NCBI GenBank assembly: GCA_945643635.1
Contig: CALZFC010000030.1
Location: 1,417,001-1,481,000, forward strand
DNA from: Allodiplogaster sudhausi
Lineage: Eukaryota; Nematoda; Chromadorea; Rhabditida; Diplogasteridae
Length of the DNA: 64,000 nucleotides
Direction of reading: 5' to 3'
Notes under the pieces: model-generated
What the model was told of the DNA's origin: nothing
What the model saw: only the letters and a program-made list of their open reading frames with translations
The model's database searches: none
Position numbers and translations under genes: made by a program
Part shown: positions 55,530-64,000 of the stretch, one piece after another
How positions within the stretch are numbered: position 1 is the stretch's first letter
How the letters are laid out: the number at the start of each line of letters is the position of its first letter

Positions 55530-55643
55530 CCTCGACGAGACGAACAAGCCAGCAGATAAGAAGAACCTCGACGAGACGAACGAGCCAGCAGATGAGAAGC
55601 AGACGACAATGACTATTCCTTCAGCTCTATTCCTCTTTTTATA
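55530..55643 (-). promoter_or_regulatory. Promoter and tandemly duplicated leader of L8
   Basis: Minus strand: TATAAAA at 55643-55637, then the leader. The 36-bp leader end, containing TCTGCTGGCT(C/T)GTTCGTC and the donor CGTCGAG|GT, occurs twice, giving two alternative donors 36 bp apart (followed by TCTTCTT and CCTCTC). The TGTCC-N5-GGACA motif is disrupted here (CGTCCAACCAAGAAGGACA). Confidence 0.55.
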
Positions 55644-55759
55644 CGGCCCATCGTGCACTTCATCTCCTGTCCTTCTTGGTTGGACGTCGTACTTTGAAAG
55701 TGCACAATTATGCAGTAGGCACAAATATTCTTCTAACTTGACCTTTGTGAGATAATATT

Positions 55760-55925
55760 ATTTTAGAACTTCGCATTGTTGCATTTTGCTACAACAAAAA
55801 AATTATCAAGGTTGTCCTCATCTTTTTCTTTGTTACTGTAGTCGGTAGGTGGGGGGGGGGGCAGTGATGGTATAGGGTGAGGGAGACGGAGAGGGAAAGA
55901 ACGAGATAGAGAGAGAGAGAGTTTA
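55760..55925. repeat. Inverted counterpart of 50.55-50.70 kb
   Basis: Poly-G and GA-rich sequence that is the reverse complement of the region upstream of L7 (GTGATGG(T)AG/T..., GAGACGGAGAGGGAAAGAAC). It marks the outer edge of the L7/L8 inverted pair. Confidence 0.65.
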
Positions 55926-56309
55926 CAGCGCGAGATATTGAAAAGGCAACTAAATTCCTCGTTTTATGCAAACTTTAAAAATCTATTTAAAATCGGCAGA
56001 GGCGATTCAGAAAAAAGTTAAAATGGTTATCATTACTTCTCGACCTGCACAATAGATCTGGATAGGTCAGATCAATATCCTCCAGCTTTTTTTTATATGG
56101 TTGCCTGTGAGCACCCACCATGTTTTTTTTCAGTTGACTACTGACGCTAATCAAGTATTCAAGGAGAATGCAACTATCAAAATTTGACTAAGATTTAATA
56201 ATGTGCAATTTGCCTGCAGTATAGTTCGAGCTCTACTTTTTTCCGTTGCAATCATTTCCTTCCCCTTCACGAGTGGAACTCGGTCGGTCGAGAGTAGGTG
56301 AAGTTGGCC

Positions 56310-58025
56310 ATGGTCCGAGAGAACACGCGGCCGGCCTGGACATCGAAGCGTTTCATGCAAGCAGCGCTGCTGTTCATCTCCGCTCTCTGCTTCGTGGCCG
56401 TCGTCTCTTACGACTTTTTGCCGTCGTTCGCGCCCTAACCGCCTGGCGTAGTCTTTTCTTCTTCACATGTAAGCTAATTATTTACTAATTGTAAGCAAAT
56501 AATCAATGTTTATCTTCCTTATTGTTCCAGTTGATTCCTGAGTGCTTTGGCGACGTGGCCTGGCCGGCCGGCAGTCTCCTCGTGGACGAGCGGGCTCTCC
56601 GGCAACTCGCGCGTGGTGACTAACCCGTCACGGACACCTTCCTCGTCGCCGTCCCGGGCAGCGGCGACATCTTCGAAGATATTGAACTTAAGGATGAGGA
56701 CGTAACCACAAGAAATGGATCTATTCAGGTGAGTAAACAAGGACAAACGAAAAAAAGTGAATTAAATTTAAAATTGATGACACTGACTTTGTTGTTTTCC
56801 TGACACCGACAGGAAAGAGGGCAATGCGAAGGTCTGTTTTCGGAGTTGTATTTGTAAGCTTGTTACCGGATTTAATGTCTTAACTAAAATCACTTCCAGA
56901 TTTCTCTTCAACTCCTCGCGCCTCCTTAACATCCCGCTCGACATTCCGAAGTTTCTGCAGCTCTGGGATGAAGCGCATTTCATCGACTGCTTGGGCATTG
57001 AGTATGGTTCAATATTGCACTTTTCCGATACAAATTAGTGGACAAATGGGCAGCCATCATGAAAAAGGTTTCCTTTAATCTCAGAGTATGAGTATTTCAG
57101 TATTAACAGGACTGAGTCGAAGCGTAAAATTGCACTGGAAGATATTAGCAAGCTTGCGGAACTTCGCGATTTCCTTCTCGCTCGCCTCGGCATTCATCCT
57201 TCACTCTGCGATGGGACACTTTTAGGTTCAAAATTAGTGCTTCATAATGCTATTATGCTCACACTGAAATTTGCAGGCTGGTATCGGGAGTGTTCGATCA
57301 TCCCCCATACGAAAGATTTTGACTTGGCTGCTCTCTCCGAAGAGTACGTCCATGGAATGGCGGAAGTGGTCGACAGCTCCAGCCAATTTCGAGTTACTCG
57401 CGTCCTTGGCCAGGTCGAGAGCCTATCTATCGATTTGAATTTGTTTTAGATGCAAATACATTCAAATTTATATACGATGGTGTTCTCAAGACCTCAGCTG
57501 TCTTCTTTTCTAGCCAATCGATTCTCTCGAGTTGAGTTTTGTGCCGCGCCCACACGGCCCACGAATCGATCTCTTCTTCCTTTACCGAACTCATAATGTA
57601 TCGTATACACCAGGCCTCGATTCCCCCACAGGAACCAAGATTCGCTGAGAGTATCCGTGGTAAGATAGTTCTAATACGCCACGAGTGGTTTAAATAACAC
57701 CCTTTTGTACTTTGGAGGCGCATCGAACGTTTCTGTACTGGCGAACTGCTCGGCCATCTCTTCCGTGTGCCTTGCGAAGTCGAGCGCGTTTTGGAGGTTA
57801 GTGGCAGAGTGTGAGGATTGGTGGTAACGAATGACCAGAGTTATAAAAGAACAGCTTCGAAACATTATCCTAATTTTTAACACAAATACTTCTTTCAAGA
57901 CTCAGTACGGCCCGAACTGGCGCGAGGACCATCCGTCTTACCGCTGGAAATGGAATAGGTCCAGCCAGAACGACCGAGTGGTCGGCACATTCTCACCAGA
58001 AGAAATGAAGGAGATGCGCTTCTGA
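56310..58025 (+). pseudogene. LicD/fukutin-like protein, copy B, two nonsense codons
   Basis: All nine exons of copy C are recognisable in the same order and with the same introns. Exon 1 has TAA where copy C has AAG (PSFAP-stop-PPG), and exon 2 has TAA where copy C has TGC (ARGD-stop-PVTDTF). Later exons stay open, including GWYRECSIIPHTKDFDLAAL and TQYGPNWREDHPSYRWKWNR, ending at TGA 58023-58025. Retention of long open exons after the stops indicates recent loss. Confidence 0.7.
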
Positions 58026-58029
58026 TAAT

Positions 58030-58768
58030 CGCATACATATTAATTTATGAACTGTACAGTAGCGGATGGTACTTTTATTTGTTGTGATTAAGATCGAGAG
58101 AAAATGTTTCTGTAAACAAAAGAATACGTTGGTACAGTCAAATTTAGGCATTGGCTTGCCCTTATCTCTAGTTTAGTCAAAGTAAAAAAAACCTGTGAAG
58201 GAGAGATTTTCCCACAAAGATACCGAGCATAAGTGTCTAATGCTTTTTTTTAGGAATATTTAGGACGCCTTTAAAGTGGCTGTTAATTTTTTTTATTGGA
58301 ATTAGCTCGACTCCGAAGGAGCTGAGGGCTACTTTCGTGGTGCTCAATAATTCGATCTGACGTTCTCATAGATGGACTCTGTTACCTGCCGCGAAACGGA
58401 GATTACTTCATGACAATTGAATGTATGAGAAGATGTAACTGGAAGTGAAGCGAAGGGCATCTTTATTGAATCGTGACGATAACTCGTAATCGAACTTGAT
58501 GCTCTTCAATGCAATTTTAGCAAAAATGCGCCAAATCGTAGTCAAAATGTGGACCAGGGAAGCGGTGGGGTGTGGCAATAGATCCATGTAGCAAGTATAC
58601 TGGTTCATATTCTCTGTATCCACTCATCAACACCATTACGTCACCATCAGGGCACATGAGTAAAATGTTAACTATTTTTATCACGACTCGATCTTAATAT
58701 TTATCGCATAAATCAACAAATAAAAATACCATCCACAGCCTCACAGTTCATAAATTAATATGTATGCG
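58030..58768. other. Spacer between copies B and C
   Basis: 3' flanks of the two convergent copies, partly mirror images. A short minus-strand ORF at 58623-58408 is unrecognised. Confidence 0.5.
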
Positions 58769-58769
58769 A

Positions 58770-60710
58770 TTATCCCAAGCGCATTTCCTTCATCTCTTCT
58801 GGTGAGAATTTGCCGACCACTCGGTTGTTCCGGCTGGACGTACTCCAGCCCCAGCGGTAAGTCGGATGGTCCTCGCGCCAGTTCGGGCCGTACTGAGTCT
58901 TGAAAGTAGTATTTGTGTTAAAAAGTAGGATAATGTTTCAAAACTATTCGTTTACAACTGGTCATTCGTTACAACCAATCCTCACACTCGCCACTAACTT
59001 CCAAAACGCGCTCGACTTCGCAAGGCACACGGAAGAGATGGCCGAGCAGTTCGCCAGTACAGAAACGATCGATGCGCCTCAAAGTACAAAAAGGTGTTAT
59101 TTAAACCACTCGTGGCGTATTAACACTATCTTACCACGGATACTCCCAGCGAATCTTCGTTCCAGTGGGGGAATCGAGGCCTGGTGTATACGATGCATTA
59201 TGAGTTCGGTAAAGGAAGAAGAGATCGATTGGTGGGCCGTGTGGGAGCGGCACAAAAGTGAACTCGAGAGAATCGATTGGCTACAATAGAAGACAGCTGA
59301 GTTTTGAGAACACCATCGTATATAAATTTGAATGTATTTGCATCCAAAACAAATTCAAATCAATAAATAGGCTCTCGACCTGGCCATGGATGCGAGAAAC
59401 TCGAAATTGGCTGGAGTTGTCGACCACTTCCGCCATTCCATGGACGTACTCTTCGGAGAGAGCAGCCATGTCAAAATCGTGCGTGTGGGGGATGATCGAA
59501 CACTCCCGATACCAGCCTGCAATTTCAGTGTGAGCATATCAGAGCAAATTATGAAGCACTAATTGCGAACCTAAAAGTGTCCCATCAAAGAGTGAAGGAT
59601 GAATGCCAAAGCGAGCGATAAGGAAATCACGAAGTTCCGCAAGCTTGCTAATGTCTTCCAGTGCAATTGTACGCTTCGACTCAGTCCTGTTCATGCTGAA
59701 ATATTTATAGTTTAAAATCAGAGAACACATTTTCCGTTGCACATTTTCACTAATCTGAATGAAGAAATGCAAAAACATTGAAAACACACTCAATGCCCAA
59801 ACAGTCGATGAAATTCGCTTCCTCCCAGAGCTGGAGAAACTTGGGAATGTCGAGCGGGATGTTAAGGAGACCCGAGGAGTTGACCAGAAATCTGGAAGTG
59901 ATTTTAGTTAAGACATTGAATCTGGCAACAAGCTTACAAATAGATCTCCGAAAAGAGACCTTTGCATTGCCTTCTTTCCTGTCGGCGTCAAGAAAACAAC
60001 AAAGTCTGTGTCATTGTGCGCAAGCATCGGAATCTTACGAATCTAAATCATCAATTTCCAATTTACATAATTTACTGTTTTCCCACTAGTTCGTTGTGTT
60101 TGTTTCCTACCTGAATAGATCCATTTCTACCGACCAGAATTGTGGTTCCGTCCTCATCCCCAAGTTCAATGTCTTCGAAGCCGTCGTCGCTGCCCGGGAC
60201 GGCGATCAGGAAGGTATCCGTGACGGGGCAGTCACCACGCGCGAGTTGCCGGAGAGCCCGCTCGTCCACGAGGAGACTGCCGGCCGGCCAGGCCACGTCG
60301 TTAAAGCACTCAGGAATCAACTGGAACAATAAAGAAGATAAACATTTATTATTTGCTTATTAAATTATTAGCTTTCATGTGAAGAAGAAAGAATTACATT
60401 TCCCTTTCTTCGCTTTTTCTTTTTCTTGTTTGTTTTCCTTTTGCTTGACCCCTACTGCATCACCTATATGATTATATGTTATAACACTAAATAAATGCTG
60501 GGCAAAGCGATAAAGAATATATATATATATATATATATATTAAATTATTACCTTATATGTAAGGAAAAAAGAAAGCCAACTGACTGCGCCAGGCGGCTTG
60601 GACGCGAACGACGGCCAAAAGTCGTAAGAGACGACGGCCACGAAGGAGAAAGCGGAGATGAACAGCAGCGCAGCTTGCATGAAACGCTTCGATGTCCAGG
60701 CCGGCCGCAT
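58770..60710 (-). CDS. LicD/fukutin-like glycan phosphotransferase, intact copy C
   Basis: Nine exons on the minus strand (60710-60552, 60320-60111, 60042-59960, 59891-59790, 59695-59571, 59516-59380, 59280-59135, 59077-58999, 58898-58770) total 1170 nt: 389 aa plus TAA, with all phases matching. Residues 14-31 (FMQAALLFISAFSFVAVVSY-type) are a signal anchor, so a type II Golgi/ER membrane protein is likely. The C-terminal half holds the family landmarks LAELRDFLIARFGIHPSLFD, GWYRECSIIPHTHDFDMAAL with a likely metal-binding DFD, IDLFFLYRTHN, and RIDRFCTGELLGHLFRVPC. These are typical of nematode proteins (W02B3.4-type) related to fukutin and LicD, which transfer sugar-alcohol or choline phosphates to glycans. 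The exact substrate is unknown. The start codon was taken as the first ATG in phase before the anchor. Confidence 0.75.
60519..60541. repeat. (AT)n microsatellite
   Basis: Short AT repeat in the first intron of copy C. Confidence 0.85.
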
Positions 60711-61117
60711 CTTCTCTCGAACAATGGCCAACTTCACTTTCTCTTGACCGACCGACTTCCACTGGTGGAGGGGAGGGAAATGATTGCAAAGGAACCAAGT
60801 AGAGCTCGAAAAATACTGCAGTCAAATTGCATATTAAATCCTAGTCAAATTTTGATAGTTGCATACTTCTCGCATACATGATTAGCGTCAGAAGTCAACT
60901 GAAAAAAGGCATGAAGAGGCGCTCACAGGGAACCATATATATAGATAAGCTGGAGGATATCGATCTCACCTATCCAGATCGATTGTTCAGGTCGAGAAAT
61001 AATGTGAACCATTTTTTTTCTTTTTCCTGAATCACCTCCGGCGATTTTATATTGATTTTTAAAGTTAGCATAAAACGAGGAATTTAGTGTCCTTTTCAAT
61101 ATCTCGCGCATTTCATC

Positions 61118-61196
61118 ATAGCCTGTGCGGCGCAGTAGGCTGCGCTCCCGACTACAATTCTGAGCGTTGCAGGTTCGAACTCCATTCCGTTCAAGT
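61118..61196 (+). repeat. tRNA-derived, SINE-like segment, second copy
   Basis: TGCGGCGCAGTAGGC (A-box-like) and GCAGGTTCGAACTCC (B box) are about 40 nt apart. The B box is near consensus. It lies upstream of copy C, in the same place and orientation relative to the gene as the 53.6-kb copy relative to copy D. Confidence 0.5.
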
Positions 61197-61199
61197 GGT

Positions 61200-61770
61200 T
61201 TGCTCGAATTTGAAGAAGTACATAAATAAAAAAATTTCCTATGAGAGGAGAGTTCGTGAACATTTATAATTCGTGTAACAACATTTTTAACTTGTGTATA
61301 TGGGCATTCCGTTTTGGAAGGTGTTCACTTCGCCCATGCTTGCGAATTTAGTATCTACCTATGTATGTATTCTGTGACCTTTGCCCCAAAAATGTCGAAA
61401 AAAAATTCTATGAATGTGTCCGGGCTGCATCAGGAAAGAGTCAATTTTCTGAAATAAAACATCTGAAATGCGTCGTCTGACGCTTAATGCCATGCGGACC
61501 AACGCCGGGTCGGCCCGCTAAATTATACTAGGCCCGGTCCCGGACCAGCCCGTAAAAATCAGCTGCGGGCCAAGCCCGTGCCTGGCCATCCTTGATGTAT
61601 AGTCCTGCCCAACATTTCATGTACATAATTTAACCAGATTGTCCTCACTCGGGTACACAACAGGATGTATTGGGATAAAAATGTTCAATAATAATATACG
61701 GAATTCTGAATTTGGAAGAGAAAAAAAGGTCGGGGTATCACTAAGGAACTGGATTATTCTTTCTCTAACT
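61200..61770. other. Intergenic with degenerate GGCCC-rich patch
   Basis: GGCCCGG-type words at about 61500-61590 resemble the hAT-type MITE interior, but no CAGAGGTG ends or target duplication were found. No gene. Confidence 0.5.
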
Positions 61771-61774
61771 TTTG

Positions 61775-62020
61775 CTCAGTCCCTCGTGTTTGGGACATAA
61801 AACTTTAATGAGCTTAGATGGCGTTTTCGGTTTGAAAGATATGCGAAGTTGCTCGCACGAAAGCGTGAATGTGTCCTGCCTGGTGGAAAATTGAAGAAAA
61901 CATTTTAATACATTTTTACCTATTTTTGTTATGTCATTTTTGAACACCATCTCGCGCCCATGGAGAACTGGCACGAGTTTCAGCAAAAGTTCCCGACATT
62001 TTAATGTGTTAATAAAAAAC
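61775..62020. repeat. Direct repeat, copy 1
   Basis: About 245 bp shared with 62783-63035: GGATTATTCTTTCTCTAACT, CGCACGAAAGCGTGAATGTG, ACACCATCTCGC(G/A)CCCATGG and CTGGCACGAGTTTC. It could be a terminal repeat of an element or a duplicated exon block. Confidence 0.75.
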
Positions 62021-62305
62021 AAGCCGCACGATTAATCTTACGTTGTGTAAATGACGTGTCGTCGACAAACAGTCACGACCGATTTCTATGTCATTGACAC
62101 CGGTCAATGACAGTAAAACAGTACCGCCTATCTTAATACAGCTGTCCAACTTGTGTCATTGACACGGTCATGTCCGCAGAGCTAAATTTTGGTAGGCATT
62201 TCCACTCGCAAGCCATGACCATGGCCATGACCAAAGCGTGATAGATGCGTGATGACAGCGGGGTGGTCAAGTTGATAACACAGTTGTAATAAACATTTTC
62301 TCTAG

Positions 62306-62727
62306 GCCGTGGAATACATCTTCAACAACAGAAAAGGAGATCCCGTCGAAGGACGCCAGGGCGGACTTGTTCCTGCAGTGGTGCCCGATCTAGACTTTAC
62401 TAAATTTTCCGGAGGTAGATAAAAACGTGACAGTTATGAATTACCACAATTTTCAGAGGAGAAATGGTTATGAGTATGCAATAGTCATTAAAATTAAAAT
62501 ACTGTTCAGCCCATTTAGTTAATTTCAGTCAACTGCTATATCGGGGCGAGACACGAAGCGGATCCGAAAGCGGAGCTGTTGACAGCTGAGCGAGCAAACC
62601 ACACTGAATTTGTCAAGCAGGAGATCAAGAAACTGCATTTTCATTGGTTTGTAACCGAGGAAATTGATATGGACAAGTTTTTGTTTGAAGTAGAATTTCT
62701 CGTCGCGTCCACTAATCTACAACGTGC
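62306..62727 (+). pseudogene. Unrecognised secreted protein, copy 2 (exons 3 and 4 only)
   Basis: Exons 62306-62414 and 62529-62727 match copy 1 at 47.65-48.08 kb. Here the frame is open (VKQEIKKLHFHWFVTEEID, then FEVEFLVASTNLQR), showing the ancestral state of the stop and frameshift in copy 1. The flanking exons are absent, and the two exons sit between the direct repeats at 61775 and 62783. Confidence 0.65.
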
Positions 62728-62782
62728 GTGATGCCACATTTTTTCTCTTCCGAATTCCGAATTCCGTATTTCGTTACAATCA

Positions 62783-63035
62783 CGAAGGAAGATTGGATTA
62801 TTCTTTCTCTAACTTTTGCTTATTGTTAGATGGCGTGTTCGGTTTAAAAGATGTGCGAATTTTCTCGCACGAAAGCGTGAATGTGCTCTGCCGTGCCATT
62901 GATCTGGTGGAAAATTGAAGCAAACATTTTAATGCATTTTTACCTATTTTTGTTATGTCATTTTTGAACACCATCTCGCACCCATGGAAAACTGGCACGA
63001 GTTTCCGCAAAAGTTCCTCATATTTTCAATGTGAA
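62783..63035. repeat. Direct repeat, copy 2
   Basis: Partner of 61775-62020, in the same orientation, with about 85-90 percent similarity and several small indels. Confidence 0.75.
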
Positions 63036-63039
63036 ATAA

Positions 63040-63900
63040 AACCGGCCGCGCGATTAAGAGAGCCTCTCTGTAAGACTCAAAGAGGCCGCTATGGACGCCT
63101 GCCCCGGGGAATTTTTGTTTTCTTTTGCTTTGAAAACTTTATGAGGGATGTATCTGCTATTCATAGCAATTTTTATTGGGTCAAAAAGTTTTGAAAATTT
63201 TTTTTTTCTTAGATATAAGTCGAAATGTTCAAAAATTTTGAATGACCATATTTACCGTTAAACTTAATATTTCTGGAAAATCTTTTCAGTGTTCGATTCC
63301 TTGTTCAAAACTAAACAAAAAAGTCCGTGGTGACCATGTCCGAACACTTTTAGTTTTATGAGTTTTATCTAATTTAAGTTTTTCAAATCTGGTTTTCGGG
63401 CAATAACTTTTTTTATTACCATTACGTCCAAAAAACTGAATCATCCATAAGAAAGAGGAGGAAAAACTACACCTAATATGTTTCTACGAGGAAAAATTTC
63501 GATTAATTTTTTTGGGTATCTGCATTTGAATATTGGTTTCTAAACATTTTACGGTTTTGGCTGCAAACCATAATATCGTTCAAAGTTCACCAATTATAAA
63601 ACCGAATAGTCCATTCGATGTGATTTTTTATTCTCTTTAACATGGTATATACTTTGTTCGCAAACGAAATTAGACTAAAGGCCTGAAATTGACTTTTTGT
63701 GTTTTTGGTGTTTACTTTTGCCAGAAGAATGAAATATAATATGCAGACAGTTTTCATTTCGATCCAGCGTACCATCGATGGTACTCAAAAGTAGAAAATG
63801 AACGTCAAATTTATGTTTCTAGTCTCAAAAAACCTTCTGACACAATTTTCAGAACATAAGTTCCATTGGTATCATTTATCCCAGAACAGCTCAAAAGTAG
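63040..63900. other. AT-rich stretch, nothing recognised
   Basis: No gene, clear repeat or conserved motif seen. Confidence 0.4.
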
Positions 63901-63904
63901 TCGA

Positions 63905-64000
63905 ATCCTGGGGACCCGGACAGAACCGCAGCGGTAAGAACCGCACTGTCATTAACCGCACTGGCCATAAGGTTTTGGCCACTGCGGCCAAAACCGCAGT
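63905..64000. repeat. AACCGCA-rich palindromic patch at window edge
   Basis: Words AACCGCA and GTTTTGGCC-ACTGC-GGCCAAAAC form short hairpins. It is cut by the window end, so it may be the edge of a GC-rich element. Confidence 0.5.

Larger units (their letters stand above)
55928..61115. repeat. Inverted duplication of LicD/fukutin-like gene (copies B and C)
   Basis: CGCGAGATATTGAAAAGG at 55928 is mirrored at 61115. Matching extends inward over about 2.1 kb on each side, through both genes and their 3' flanks (AATTAATTTATGAACTG... at 58040 against the complement near 58750). The spacer is about 58130-58690. Confidence 0.8.

Noticed and set aside
61118..61196. Functional tRNA gene
   Set aside because: The B box is good, but the T stem has a mismatch and the anticodon and acceptor stems do not pair well.

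Overview
This window looks like chromosomal DNA of a nematode (moderate confidence). The case rests on short introns of about 45-60 nt ending in TTTCAG or TTGCAG, fragments of chemoreceptor-like seven-transmembrane receptors, a multi-exon LicD/fukutin-like family of the type well represented in nematodes, and a tandemly expanded Ly6-like (CCxxDLCN) secreted-protein family. Nothing bacterial or viral was recognised. The sequence is very rich in GA/CT simple repeats, and most long open frames of Leu-Ser or Glu-Arg repeats are artefacts of these.

Layout. 1-5.1 kb: simple-repeat desert with no supportable gene. 5.4-6.9 kb: 3' exons of an unrecognised Ser/Pro-rich protein gene. 7.3-19.7 kb: broken Ly6-like genes mixed with duplicated noncoding blocks, chemoreceptor fragments, TTAA-flanked MITEs, a 167-bp tandem array, and a 1.6-kb palindrome carrying mirrored hAT-type MITEs. 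20.3-26.2 kb: a minus-strand two-gene unit. The upstream gene has a C2H2 finger and a transposase-like core with the motif DLMHDVLEG; the downstream gene resembles SAMD3-like proteins. 26.7-27.6 kb: a clean four-exon gene for an RGG-box protein with an Arg/Ser tail. 28.7-31.8 kb: a decayed coiled-coil, transposon-like gene of a different family. 31.8-36 kb: repeats, another receptor fragment and a hairpin. 35.7-44.4 kb: more Ly6-like genes, including the only fully intact copy (36.9-37.7 kb), plus a possible LINE remnant. 44.4-46 kb, 56.3-58 kb and 58.8-60.7 kb: three LicD/fukutin-like copies, of which only the last (minus strand, 389 aa) is intact. 47-49.1 kb and 62.3-62.7 kb: two copies of an unrecognised secreted-protein gene. 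49.4-55.6 kb: three further Ly6-like genes, one split by a LINE.

The Ly6-like genes share one architecture. A conserved TATA promoter module follows an inverted motif TGTCC-N5-GGACA. After it come a short leader, an intron with a long CT tract against its 3' splice site, a signal-peptide exon, sometimes a linker exon, two core exons, and a last exon with CCxxDLCN and a GPI-anchor-like hydrophobic tail. The CT tracts therefore largely act as oversized polypyrimidine tracts. The locus evolves by local duplication, often inverted: 43.2/49.4 kb, 50.6/55.9 kb and 55.9/61.1 kb form head-to-head or tail-to-tail pairs. Many copies are now broken by insertions, deletions, frameshifts or stops.
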